Shown here piece by piece: positions 37,762 through 48,439 of a stretch of 64,000 nucleotides of DNA (position 1 is the first letter of the stretch; the number at the start of each line of letters is the position of its first letter). Location of the stretch: contig NZ_PKOJ01000010.1 of the NCBI RefSeq assembly GCF_002860325.1, positions 54,978 to 118,977 of the forward strand. Reading direction: 5' to 3'. The notes below the pieces were generated by a model. That model did no database searches. It saw only the letters and a program-made list of their open reading frames with translations, and was not told the DNA's origin. The stretch comes from Neptunicoccus cionae. GTDB lineage: Bacteria; Pseudomonadota; Alphaproteobacteria; Rhodobacterales; Rhodobacteraceae. The position numbers were made by a program, and so were the translations under genes.

Positions 37762-37790
37762 TTGACTTATTGGCAAACTGGTCCTAGAAG
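37762..37790 (+). promoter_or_regulatory. Candidate rpsT promoter
   Basis: TTGACT (37762-37767), 17-base spacer, TAGAAG (37785-37790), about 42 bases before the rpsT ATG. A GACTC (CcrM-type GANTC) site lies at 37806-37810 in the leader. Matched by eye. Confidence 0.55.
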
Positions 37791-37831
37791 CGCGTTTCAT
37801 CTTTCGACTCCGTAAGATCAGGATATTTATA

Positions 37832-38098
37832 ATGGCTAACTCGCCACAAGCGAAAAAACGCGCGCGCCAAATCGAACGCCGCACCGAAGTAAACAAAGCC
37901 CGCCGCTCGCGGATCCGCACTTTTCTGCGTAAAGTAGAAGAAGCGATCACAGGTGGTGACCAGGCTGCTGCCGCTGCTGCTCTGAAGGCTGTACAGCCAG
38001 AAGTCATGCGCGGTGTCTCCAAGGGTGTTCTGCACAAGAACACAGCCAGCCGTAAAATTTCTCGCCTGTCCGCACGCGTGAAAGCAATGGCCGCCTAA
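37832..38098 (+). CDS. rpsT: 30S ribosomal protein S20
   Basis: Small basic ribosomal protein of 88 residues that binds 16S rRNA. The start [17 protein letters not shown] and the C-terminal [32 protein letters not shown] are characteristic. It has its own promoter match upstream and a terminator downstream, so it is probably a single-gene unit. It is the left boundary of the intergenic region before dnaA. Confidence 0.97.
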   Translation: MANSPQAKKRARQIERRTEVNKARRSRIRTFLRKVEEAITGGDQAAAAAALKAVQPEVMRGVSKGVLHKNTASRKISRLSARVKAMAA

Positions 38099-38129
38099 AA
38101 CAGGCTGCCATCGGCGTACACAAAAGATG

Positions 38130-38154
38130 CAGGGCTTATGGGCCCTGTTTTTTT
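38130..38154 (+). terminator. Rho-independent terminator after rpsT
   Basis: CAGGGC (38130-38135), six-base loop, GCCCTG (38142-38147), then seven T (38148-38154). It starts 32 bases after the rpsT stop. Confidence 0.9.
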
Positions 38155-38558
38155 GTGCCCGAATGACAGCAATCGCCCTGTTGCGATCGCCTTGTGTATT
38201 TCGGACACACCTTCAACTCTTCCTGCTTATTCGCGGATGTTCCGCTTTTAGTCCCGTTGTCGGAATCGGCAGCGTTTACTAGATTGGCCGGACCGTTCCG
38301 GATTTTGCTCCCGGAGCATTTCTGAGATGGGAAAGCTTGTAAAACACCACCGAACCGTGGTGAAATTTTCCGTGCGCGATCAGAATTTATCCAATACTTC
38401 CAAGATGTTACATAAGTGCAGATTCGGATAGCAATTTGCGAGTCAACAGAGAAGAGTCGTTGTCCGCCGCGCCTTGCAGTTGCTATCAACGACGGGTGAT
38501 TCATCGCAAAGCGAAGAATCGAAGAACAGAATAGTCTTTGAATCGGGGCAGACACATC
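38155..38558. other. 404-base non-coding region before dnaA, candidate chromosomal origin (oriC)
   Basis: No convincing gene is present. The region lies between the rpsT terminator and the rhodanese gene that precedes dnaA. It has an AT-rich stretch (about 38330-38420), one DnaA-box-like TTATCCAAT (38387-38395, 7 of 9 positions of TTATCCACA), and seven GANTC sites, six of them within 124 bases. Position beside dnaA and the methylation-site density support an origin or a cell-cycle-controlled dnaA promoter. A clear DnaA-box array is not seen, so this remains a candidate. Confidence 0.45.
38421..38544. promoter_or_regulatory. Cluster of six GANTC (CcrM methylation) sites upstream of rhodanese-dnaA
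   Basis: Sites at 38421-38425 (GATTC), 38440-38444 (GAGTC), 38454-38458 (GAGTC), 38498-38502 (GATTC), 38516-38520 (GAATC) and 38540-38544 (GAATC). A seventh is at 38263-38267. Random sequence would give about one such site per 256 bases. CcrM methylates GANTC in many alphaproteobacteria and the methylation state tunes dnaA transcription through factors such as GcrA. Confidence 0.65.
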
Positions 38559-38996
38559 ATGACAAACAAGGTTTCAGAAGTTGAACCTCAGCTGGCTTGG
38601 GAAATGCTGCGCGATCACGAAGATACAGTATTGGTGGACGTGCGCACACAGGCTGAATGGTCTTTTGTGGGGCTCCCCGATCTTTCTGAGCTGGGCAAAC
38701 AACCGCTGCTGATTCAATGGATGACCTTGCCCGCTATGCAACCGAACCCGGACTTTCTGGACGGGCTCGTAAACCAGCTGGACGGTGCTGCGCCGTCCCG
38801 GATCTTCTTTCTGTGCCGATCAGGTGCCCGTTCTATGGCTGCTGCATCACTCACCGCCGAAGCCTTTGCTGCGCAAGGCAAGACAGTGGAATGTGTGAAT
38901 ATTGCCGAAGGGTTTGAAGGAGATCTGAACGAGAACCGACACCGCGGGGATCTGAACGGCTGGAAGGCAAGAGGATTGGCCTGGCGGCAATCTTAA
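38559..38996 (+). CDS. Rhodanese-like protein directly upstream of dnaA
   Basis: A 145-residue single-domain rhodanese. Entry motif VLVDVRTQAEWSFVGLPD (about 25-42), active loop FLCRSGARSMAAA with the cysteine at about residue 87, and the C-terminal EGFEGDLNENRHRGDLNGWKARGL. The ATG at 38559 is chosen for family fit; GGGGCA lies 14-9 bases before it. It ends 19 bases before dnaA with no terminator between, so it is likely co-transcribed with dnaA from the GANTC-rich region. The sulfur acceptor is unknown. Confidence 0.88.
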   Translation: MTNKVSEVEPQLAWEMLRDHEDTVLVDVRTQAEWSFVGLPDLSELGKQPLLIQWMTLPAMQPNPDFLDGLVNQLDGAAPSRIFFLCRSGARSMAAASLTAEAFAAQGKTVECVNIAEGFEGDLNENRHRGDLNGWKARGLAWRQS

Positions 38997-39015
38997 AGAC
39001 GAATTTGGGGAAAGA

Positions 39016-40398
39016 ATGAAGACTGATGTTTGGGGCTCAGTACAGGACCGGCTGCGCGATGATTTAGGAGCAGATGCTTATAAGAACTGGATAGAACCGC
39101 TGGTTTTTGAAGGATTCGAGGCAAATGTTGCACGTTTCAAAGCGCCCACCGGATTCCTGGGCAATTGGGTATCACGGAACTATTCCGACAAAATACAAAT
39201 GCTCTTCTCCGAGCATGGCGCCGATGTAGCACGCGTGGAATTTGCAACAGGTGTTGCAAAGAAAGCCGCAACCGCGGGGACGGCGAATCCGGCTCCCGCC
39301 AACGCCGGCAAGCCTGCAGTACCTGCTGCCCAATCTCAGGCGACCGGTTCTCCCGAACTGCCCGGCGCCCCACTGGACGCACGCTTTACCTTCGATGCTT
39401 TTGTCGTAGGCAAACCGAACGAGCTGGCCCACGCTGCGGCCCGTCGCGTGGCCGAAGGCGGCCCCGTTACGTTCAATCCACTGTTCCTTTATGGTGGGGT
39501 TGGCCTTGGTAAAACCCACCTGATGCACGCCATCGCCTGGGAAGCCCGCCGCCGCGATCCCAACGCGCGTGTGCTTTATCTTTCGGCAGAGCAGTTCATG
39601 TACCGTTTTGTGCAGGCCCTGCGTTTCAAGGACACGATGAGCTTCAAGGAACTGTTCCGCTCTGTAGACATTCTGATGGTCGATGACGTGCAGTTCATCG
39701 CCGGAAAGGACAGCACACAGGACGAGTTCTTCCACACATTCAACGCCCTGGTTGATCAGAACAAACAGATCGTGATTTCAGCAGACCGTGCCCCCGGTGA
39801 AATCGACGGGCTGGAAGAACGCATCAAATCCCGTCTTCAGTGGGGTTTGGTCGTAGACCTGCACCCGACAGATTACGAATTGCGGCTGGGCATCCTGCAA
39901 ACCAAAGCGGAATCCCAGGCCCAGCACTACCCTGAAGTCAGCATCGCCCCCGGCGTTCTGGAGTTTCTGGCACACCGGATTTCTACCAACGTGCGCGTAC
40001 TCGAAGGGGCACTGACACGTCTTTATGCCTTCGCCTCGCTGGTCGGTCGTGAGGTGACGCTTGATGTGGCGCAGGAATGTCTTGCCGATATTCTGCGTGC
40101 CACCGATCGTAAAGTTACGATTGATGAAATCATCCGCAAGGTTGCAGACCACTATAATATCCGCATGACTGATATCCTTAGCGCGAAACGTGCGCGGGCC
40201 GTGGCCCGTCCCCGTCAGGTAGGTATGTTTCTTGCCAAAACACTGACCTCCAAGTCGCTACCGGAAATCGGGCGCCGCTTTGGCGGACGTGACCATACTA
40301 CGGTTATTCACGCGGTGAAAAAAATCGAAGAACTGCGCGCGATCGACAGCCAGATTGCTGAAGATGTAGAAATGCTGCGCCGTATGCTTGAAGCCTGA
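39016..40398 (+). CDS. dnaA: Chromosomal replication initiator DnaA
   Basis: AAA+ initiator of 460 residues that binds DnaA boxes and opens oriC. Domain I is residues 1-80 (DVWGSVQDRLRDDLGADAYK near the start), domain II is a short Ala/Pro/Gly-rich linker (about 82-120), domain III has Walker A GGVGLGKTH (160-168) and Walker B ILMVDDVQFIAG, and domain IV ends with the DNA-binding GGRDHTT signature (423-429). Length is typical for alphaproteobacteria. A terminator follows, so dnaN is not in the same transcript. Confidence 0.98.
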   Translation: MKTDVWGSVQDRLRDDLGADAYKNWIEPLVFEGFEANVARFKAPTGFLGNWVSRNYSDKIQMLFSEHGADVARVEFATGVAKKAATAGTANPAPANAGKPAVPAAQSQATGSPELPGAPLDARFTFDAFVVGKPNELAHAAARRVAEGGPVTFNPLFLYGGVGLGKTHLMHAIAWEARRRDPNARVLYLSAEQFMYRFVQALRFKDTMSFKELFRSVDILMVDDVQFIAGKDSTQDEFFHTFNALVDQNKQIVISADRAPGEIDGLEERIKSRLQWGLVVDLHPTDYELRLGILQTKAESQAQHYPEVSIAPGVLEFLAHRISTNVRVLEGALTRLYAFASLVGREVTLDVAQECLADILRATDRKVTIDEIIRKVADHYNIRMTDILSAKRARAVARPRQVGMFLAKTLTSKSLPEIGRRFGGRDHTTVIHAVKKIEELRAIDSQIAEDVEMLRRMLEA

Positions 40399-40426
40399 GA
40401 CCAAGCACCCTTACCGGATTATTTCG

Positions 40427-40454
40427 ACGGGCGGCTTTCGGGCGGCCCGTTTTC
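40427..40454 (+). terminator. Terminator after dnaA
   Basis: ACGGGC (40427-40432) pairs with GCCCGT (40445-40450), leading into TTTTCC and more T. It lies between dnaA and the convergent SGNH gene. The loop is GC-rich and alternative foldings exist. Confidence 0.6.
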
Positions 40455-40472
40455 CGTTTCAAAGGATCGAAA

Positions 40473-41159
40473 TCAGCCGTCGGTGCGGATCACTTCTGCC
40501 ACACGGGCTGCAATAGCGGCGCTGCCTTTGCGGGAGGGGTGGATCATGTCAGCAGCATGGAAACTGCGGTCACCAAAAGGAACCATATCTTTCAAAGACA
40601 CCATATGAACCCCGTCGTCAAAGGCTGCAAAGCGGGCGATCCGGCGTTCCAGTTCATCGCCCTCGTCCCGGCAGTGTTCAATCGGAGAACCAAGGCCCGG
40701 ACTGCGCAGATAACCGACATAGACAACCTTGGCGCCCGTCTTGCGTATCTCTTGAATCAGTGACGGAATCTCTCCGCCCTTCCCGTCTTTACGACTCAGT
40801 CGGTCCAGCTTGTTTTTGCAAACGATGCAGCCGCAACCGAGCCACAGGTCATTCCCGCCCCCGTTCAGTACGACCCAATCCCAGTCTCCGACACGAAACT
40901 GTTTGGCGATATTCAAACCGGCGCTGCCCGAAATCGGAAGGTGATAAATGATCCGCGCCCCCATCACAGAACGGTCGATCACCGGCCTGCCAAGCGCCCG
41001 TTCCAACACATCCGAAACGGCATTGCCGCTCATCCCGTGGGACGCCAGCAGAGAATCACCCATCGTCAGAATCCGCGCCGAGGAATCCCGCGATACGGAT
41101 TCGGTACATCCCGACAGAAACAGGAAAAAAATGGCGAAAAAGGTGGCAGAAAATTTCAT
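40473..41159 (-). CDS. SGNH/GDSL-family hydrolase, predicted lipoprotein
   Basis: A 228-residue hydrolase with a lipoprotein signal: hydrophobic segment then lipobox LSGC with C18. The SGNH blocks are block I TMGDSLL (S36 nucleophile), block III GGGND (100-104) and block V DMIHP (D204, H207). Such enzymes cleave esters, often acyl chains on sugars or lipids. It is inserted on the opposite strand between dnaA and dnaN, which are often adjacent. The ATG at 41157-41159 is chosen because the signal peptide starts there. The substrate is unknown. Confidence 0.85.
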   Translation of the reverse strand: MKFSATFFAIFFLFLSGCTESVSRDSSARILTMGDSLLASHGMSGNAVSDVLERALGRPVIDRSVMGARIIYHLPISGSAGLNIAKQFRVGDWDWVVLNGGGNDLWLGCGCIVCKNKLDRLSRKDGKGGEIPSLIQEIRKTGAKVVYVGYLRSPGLGSPIEHCRDEGDELERRIARFAAFDDGVHMVSLKDMVPFGDRSFHAADMIHPSRKGSAAIAARVAEVIRTDG

Positions 41160-41468
41160 TGCGTTGTCATCTCCGTTGGCTTTCAAAGCAATCTCCACGC
41201 CAAAGCGTTCCGGAAGAATTTAACGGATAACCTGTGCAGATTTTGTGACGCTGAAAAGGAAATAGCAAAGCCAGCAAGGGCAAAAAGCAAGGGACTGGGG
41301 CAGCCCTTGGGCAACTCTGTGGCATCCCCGTAAGATTGCAGGGTTTTTTGCCGTTCCGATTCGCCTTCTGCTTGACCCTTTGCGCTATCCCGTGCTTTGT
41401 GAAACAGAGCTTGAAATCGAAGCCATTTGGCGTAGAGTTTGCGACCCACGCAATCTGAGGAGCGGGAC
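41160..41468. other. 309-base intergenic region between SGNH gene and dnaN
   Basis: Holds divergent upstream regions and no gene that I can support. A hairpin lies at 41288-41309 (CAAGGG with CCCTTG enclosing CTG/CAG, with one bulged A), not followed by a T run. A dnaN promoter candidate is at 41411-41438. One GANTC site is present near 41359. No DnaA box was seen. Confidence 0.6.
41411..41438 (+). promoter_or_regulatory. Candidate dnaN promoter
   Basis: TTGAAA (41411-41416), 16-base spacer, TAGAGT (41433-41438), about 31 bases before the dnaN ATG. Matched by eye; spacer one base short of optimum. Confidence 0.45.
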
Positions 41469-42587
41469 ATGAAGGTCAGTATTGAACGCAGCGCTTTGCT
41501 AAAAGCGATGTCACAGGCGCAATCCGTAGTGGAGCGTCGCAATACGATCCCTATTCTGGCCAATGTGCTGATCGAAGCCGAAGGCAATACTGCCAGCTTC
41601 CGCGCCACGGATCTGGATATAGAGGTCGTGGACAAGACACCTGCGATGGTGGAACGGTCGGGTTCGACCACTGTGGGCGCCCACACACTGCACGAAATCG
41701 TACGCAAACTGCCTGACGGCGCGATGGTCGATCTGCTGGACGACGGCGCATCCGGCCGCCTTGAGGTCAGCGCGGGCCGCTCCAACTTCTCTCTTGCGAC
41801 GCTGCCCAAAGAAGATTTTCCGGTCATGGCCACCTCGGACTATGACTGCAACTTCACAGCGAATGCTGCTGTGTTGCGGCGCCTGTTCGACAAATCGAAA
41901 TTTGCCATCTCGACAGAAGAAACCCGCTATTATCTCAACGGTGTATATATGCACGCGTCAGATCGTGACGGCGAGAAAGTCTTGCGCTGCGTTGCAACGG
42001 ACGGTCACCGACTGGCCCGGATCGATGCACCCCTGCCGGAAAACGCGGAAGGCCTGCCCGGTGTGATTGTTCCGCGCAAAACCGTGGGCGAACTGCGCAA
42101 GCTGCTGGAAGATGACGACGCGGATATCGCTGTGTCGGTCTCCGAGACCAAAGTACGCTTCGCCACACCGGAAATTACCCTGACCTCCAAAGTGATCGAC
42201 GGGTCCTTCCCTGATTACACACGGGTGATTCCCCAAGGCAACACGCGCCGTCTGGAGGTGGATGCGGCAGAGTTTGCAAAGGCGGTGGATCGTGTTTCCA
42301 CTGTATCAAGCGAACGTTCCCGCGCCGTGAAACTGGCACTGGACGAAGACCGTCTGATCCTGTCTGTCAACGCACCGGACAGCGGAGCCGCCGAAGAAGA
42401 ACTGGCCGTGGCCTATGGCGACGAACGGCTGGAAATCGGCTTTAACGCCAAATACCTGCTGGAAATCGCCGGACAGGTGGACCGCGAGAATGCCGTGTTC
42501 ATGTTCAACTCGTCCGGCGACCCGACTTTGATGCGGGAAGGCAACGATGAAACCGCGGTCTATGTCGTGATGCCGATGCGGGTGTAA
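41469..42587 (+). CDS. dnaN: DNA polymerase III beta subunit (sliding clamp)
   Basis: Ring-shaped processivity clamp of 372 residues. The start MKVSIERSALLKAM is preceded by GAGGAGCGGG, and family marks include RRNTIPILANVLIEA (about 24-38), the RYYLNGVY segment, and the C-terminal VYVVMPMRV that lines the partner-binding pocket. recF follows after one base, so the two are co-transcribed. Confidence 0.97.
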   Translation: MKVSIERSALLKAMSQAQSVVERRNTIPILANVLIEAEGNTASFRATDLDIEVVDKTPAMVERSGSTTVGAHTLHEIVRKLPDGAMVDLLDDGASGRLEVSAGRSNFSLATLPKEDFPVMATSDYDCNFTANAAVLRRLFDKSKFAISTEETRYYLNGVYMHASDRDGEKVLRCVATDGHRLARIDAPLPENAEGLPGVIVPRKTVGELRKLLEDDDADIAVSVSETKVRFATPEITLTSKVIDGSFPDYTRVIPQGNTRRLEVDAAEFAKAVDRVSTVSSERSRAVKLALDEDRLILSVNAPDSGAAEEELAVAYGDERLEIGFNAKYLLEIAGQVDRENAVFMFNSSGDPTLMREGNDETAVYVVMPMRV

Positions 42588-42588
42588 G

Positions 42589-43704
42589 TTGCCCGCAGCC
42601 CCGACACTCGCGCTGCAAAGCCTGACGCTTTCCCATTTCCGATCCCACAAGATGACCCGTCTGGAAACAGACGGGCGGCCGATTGCGATTTACGGGGCAA
42701 ACGGGGCGGGTAAGACCAACATACTTGAAGCGATCTCTCTGCTTTCGCCGGGGCGTGGGCTGCGCGCTGCCAAGGTAGACGAACTGGCCCGCGCGCCGGA
42801 ATCGGTGGGCTGGAAAATCTCGGGCGTGCTTCAAAGCCTCAACCAGATACACGAAATCGAAACCACTTTCGCGGGCAGCGGATCGCGGGTGGTGCGGATT
42901 GACGACAAGACCACATCGCAGGCCGCCTTGGGGCGTGTCGGACGGGTCGTCTGGCTGGTGCCGGTGATGGACAGGCTTTGGGTGGAAGGAGCCGAAGGGC
43001 GCCGACGGTTTCTCGACCGGCTCGCTCTCAGCTTTCATCCGGGCCATGCCGATGCAAGCCTGACCTATGACAAAGCAATGCGCGAACGCAACCGGATGCT
43101 GAAAGATCAGGTGCGCGATCCTGCTTGGTACAGCGCTGTCGAATCCCAGATGGCCCGCGCCGGTGCGCAAATCCACGCCAACCGCACAGAAGCCCTGACG
43201 TTGTTACAAGCCGCCCAAGACAAGGCAGACACAGCTTTTCCTGCGGCGCACTGTACCCTGATCCACGCTGACGGCATCGCCCTGCCCGAAACCGACGAAG
43301 AACTGGCCGCGGCCTTTGCGGGCAACCGCAACCGTGATCTGATGGCCGGACGCACCCTGATCGGCCCCCACCGCGCCGATCTGGAAGCGGTCTATGTGGC
43401 CAAAGGCATCGCCGCGCGCAACTGTTCCACCGGAGAGCAGAAAGCCCTGCTGATTTCGCTTATTCTGGCAAACAGCCGTGCGCTGGCGCAGGAATTCGGG
43501 GCGCCGCCGATCCTGCTGCTGGATGAAGTCGCCGCCCATCTTGACGCCAGCCGCCGCGCCGCGCTCTTTGACGAGATCTGCGCCCTTGGTGCTCAGGCCT
43601 GGATGACAGGAACAGGGCCGGAGTTATTCACCGATTTCGGCACCCGCGCGATGCGACTTGCAGTGCGCGAGGAAAACGGGCTTTCTGTGGTAGAAACACA
43701 TTAG
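42589..43704 (+). CDS. recF: DNA replication and repair protein RecF
   Basis: SMC-like ATPase of 371 residues for gap repair and RecA loading. Walker A is GANGAGKTN (about 36-44), and the signature and Walker B regions are CSTGEQKALLISLIL and LLLDEVAAHLD near the C-terminus. The start is taken as TTG at 42589, one base after the dnaN stop; no ATG at the N-terminus fits as well, the next one being internal (MTRLETD). TTG is rare but plausible given coupling to dnaN. Its stop precedes the VOC gene by 62 bases. Confidence 0.94.
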   Translation: MPAAPTLALQSLTLSHFRSHKMTRLETDGRPIAIYGANGAGKTNILEAISLLSPGRGLRAAKVDELARAPESVGWKISGVLQSLNQIHEIETTFAGSGSRVVRIDDKTTSQAALGRVGRVVWLVPVMDRLWVEGAEGRRRFLDRLALSFHPGHADASLTYDKAMRERNRMLKDQVRDPAWYSAVESQMARAGAQIHANRTEALTLLQAAQDKADTAFPAAHCTLIHADGIALPETDEELAAAFAGNRNRDLMAGRTLIGPHRADLEAVYVAKGIAARNCSTGEQKALLISLILANSRALAQEFGAPPILLLDEVAAHLDASRRAALFDEICALGAQAWMTGTGPELFTDFGTRAMRLAVREENGLSVVETH

Positions 43705-43766
43705 TGAAATATTGAGACTCCGTTGGAATCCTTAGCGCCCCGACTATCCGCAAGAAAGGCAGCCCG

Positions 43767-44195
43767 ATGACACCACAACGCGTCACAATGATAACCTTGT
43801 CGGTTCAGAACATCTCGGCATCCCGCGATTTCTATCTGAAGCTGGGGTGGCAGGAAGCTGAAGGCGGCAATGAAAATATAGCCTTCTTCAAATTGCGCGG
43901 ATTGCTCCTGTCGCTTTACAGCCGGGATGCTCTGACCAGCGATATTGGCATGCCGATTGCCCCGCGCACGACAGGGTCAATCACTCTGGCAACCAACTAT
44001 GACAGCCCCGCCGCCGTGGATGCCGCCTTTGACGCTGCTATGGAAGCGGGCGCCATTGAAGTCGGCAAACCGGCGGGAACAGACTGGGGCGGTTATTCCG
44101 GCATGTTTGCCGATCCGGACGGCCACCTTTGGGAATATGCCCACAACCCCTTCTGGACCTTTGATGCAGACGGCTATTTGACAGGCGACGCGTGA
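43767..44195 (+). CDS. VOC family (glyoxalase/bleomycin resistance-like) protein
   Basis: A 142-residue vicinal-oxygen-chelate protein made of two beta-alpha-beta-beta-beta modules. It has VQNISASRDFYLKLGWQ near the start and FADPDGHLWEYAHNPFW near the end, which is typical of metal-binding VOC proteins. The family covers many reactions and no substrate can be predicted. It overlaps the following lysE-like gene by four bases (GTGA). Confidence 0.86.
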   Translation: MTPQRVTMITLSVQNISASRDFYLKLGWQEAEGGNENIAFFKLRGLLLSLYSRDALTSDIGMPIAPRTTGSITLATNYDSPAAVDAAFDAAMEAGAIEVGKPAGTDWGGYSGMFADPDGHLWEYAHNPFWTFDADGYLTGDA

Positions 44196-44815
44196 GTATT
44201 TCCCCGATTGACCTGCTTTTATATGCAGGCGCTATTTTCCTTTTGTTCCTGACCCCCGGCCCTGTTTGGGTGGCGCTGATTGCACGCGCGGTCAGTGGCG
44301 GCTTTCACAGCGCCTGGCCGCTTGCGCTCGGCGTGGTCGTGGGCGATGTGCTCTGGCCGCTGGTCGCGGTTTTCGGGGTCAGTTATCTGGTCTCGGTCTA
44401 TGCGGATTTCATGATCGTGCTGAAATACATCGGCGCAGCGATGTTCCTGATCATGGGCGTCAGTCTGCTGCGCAAACCGATGCAAACGCTGGAAGAAGGC
44501 AATTCCCGCCTGACCCGCCCCGGCATGTGGGCGGGGTTCATAGCAGGTGTACTGGTGATCCTGTCAAACCCCAAGGCGATCCTGTTTTACATGGGTGTCC
44601 TGCCCGGCTTCTTCGACTTCCGCACGATCACTGTGCTCGACATAGCTGCAATCTGCATGATCTCTCTCATCGTTCCGCTTTTGGGTAATCTGATGCTCGC
44701 CCTGATGGTGGACAGGATGCGTCGTTTTCTGTCATCTCCCAAAGCTGTGCGGCGGCTCAATCAGGTCTCCGGCGCTGCATTGATCGGGGTCGGGGTGCTG
44801 ATCGCCTTGACTTGA
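44192..44815 (+). CDS. LysE family exporter (second copy in the window)
   Basis: A 207-residue membrane protein with about six hydrophobic segments and the LysE/RhtB pattern LFLTPGPVWVALIARAVSGG near residues 18-37. The GTG start at 44192 overlaps the VOC stop, so the two are coupled. It differs from the exporter at 12354-12980 in its loops. Substrate unknown. The region to gyrB (188 bases) contains the gyrB promoter. Confidence 0.84.
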   Translation: MSISPIDLLLYAGAIFLLFLTPGPVWVALIARAVSGGFHSAWPLALGVVVGDVLWPLVAVFGVSYLVSVYADFMIVLKYIGAAMFLIMGVSLLRKPMQTLEEGNSRLTRPGMWAGFIAGVLVILSNPKAILFYMGVLPGFFDFRTITVLDIAAICMISLIVPLLGNLMLALMVDRMRRFLSSPKAVRRLNQVSGAALIGVGVLIALT

Positions 44816-44856
44816 AACGGCTATACGGGATGACAGGTTTGTAGTGGATATTTTAA

Positions 44857-47421
<2,565 letters not shown>

Positions 47422-47448
47422 TCTGGTGTAAGGAAGCACATAAAATTG

Positions 47449-47476
47449 CGTGGCGCGCATAAGTTTGCGCGTCGCG
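47449..47476. terminator. Hairpin between convergent gyrB and ABC ATPase genes
   Basis: An 11-base stem (47449-47459 with 47466-47476) with two G-T wobbles and a six-base loop. On the minus strand it is followed by AATTTTA. Likely bidirectional terminator of two facing genes; strength uncertain. Confidence 0.5.
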
Positions 47477-47488
47477 GATAGGGGCGGA

Positions 47489-48439
47489 TCACTGCGCCCT
47501 TTCGCATCTCACACTGCTTTCGCGCAACCGACGCAGCTCTTGCGAATTTTCGAAACAGCTTTGTTTTACATCCGGACAACGGGGTGCAAAAAGACAGCCC
47601 TCTCGCGCTGCAAAAGGGTCCGCCGCTGCTGCGCCCAGCTTTTGTTTGGGCAGGCCCACTTGCGGGTCGGGCAGCAAGGTCGCAGACAGGAGGGCGCGGC
47701 TGTATGGATGGCAGGCATCCGCAAAGAGTGCATCCGTCGCAGCTTCTTCGATTTTCTGCCCGAGATACATGACAGCCACGTGGTCGGCCAGATGCTCGAC
47801 CACGGCGAGGTTATGGCTTACAAACACCATTGTGAGTCCGAGGTCTTTCTTCAGCGAAAGCAACAAGTTAATGATTTGCGCCTGCACCGAAACATCAAGT
47901 GCCGACGTCGGCTCGTCACAGATCAGAACGCGGGGGCCGAGGATGAGGGCGCGGGCGATGGCGACCCGCTGCCTTTGCCCGCCTGAGAGTTCACCGGGGT
48001 AGGCATCGGCCAATCGTGTAGGCAGCCCCACCAGATCGAGCATCCTTTTAACCTCTGCATCGACATTCATGCCGCCATGCAATCGCAGCGGCTGACCTAC
48101 AAGTGTCTGGATGCGCTTGACCGGATTGAGCGAGGCATTGGGGTTCTGAAACACCGGCTGGATCAGCCGCACACGATCGGCAACCGCCATCGCGCCGATC
48201 TTTTGGCCTGCAATCTCGACCTCACCACAATCAGGTTTTAGCAGACCCAGCATGATACTGACCGCCGTGCTCTTGCCACAGCCGGATTCACCGACGAGAC
48301 CAAGCGTTTCGCCTTCAGCCACGTCTAGCGACAGGTCGTTGACAGCCACCAATTCTTCGGTCGGGGCGAACATGCCACGGCGCAAGCGATAGGTTTTGCG
48401 GATGTTGCTCATGCGGATCATCGGGATCGGGGCGGTCAT
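47489..48439 (-). CDS. Oligopeptide-type ABC transporter ATP-binding protein (DppF-like)
   Basis: A 316-residue ATPase with Walker A GESGCGKST (about 50-58), signature LSGGQRQRVAIARAL (about 150-164) and Walker B ICDEPTSALD. The oligopeptide/dipeptide family C-terminal extension with cysteines in GCLFAPRCPDVKQSC (about 283-297) is present. The ATG at 48437-48439 overlaps the DppD-like stop by four bases. It is the last gene of the importer operon starting near 53932. Confidence 0.93.
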   Translation of the reverse strand: MTAPIPMIRMSNIRKTYRLRRGMFAPTEELVAVNDLSLDVAEGETLGLVGESGCGKSTAVSIMLGLLKPDCGEVEIAGQKIGAMAVADRVRLIQPVFQNPNASLNPVKRIQTLVGQPLRLHGGMNVDAEVKRMLDLVGLPTRLADAYPGELSGGQRQRVAIARALILGPRVLICDEPTSALDVSVQAQIINLLLSLKKDLGLTMVFVSHNLAVVEHLADHVAVMYLGQKIEEAATDALFADACHPYSRALLSATLLPDPQVGLPKQKLGAAAADPFAAREGCLFAPRCPDVKQSCFENSQELRRLRESSVRCERAQ

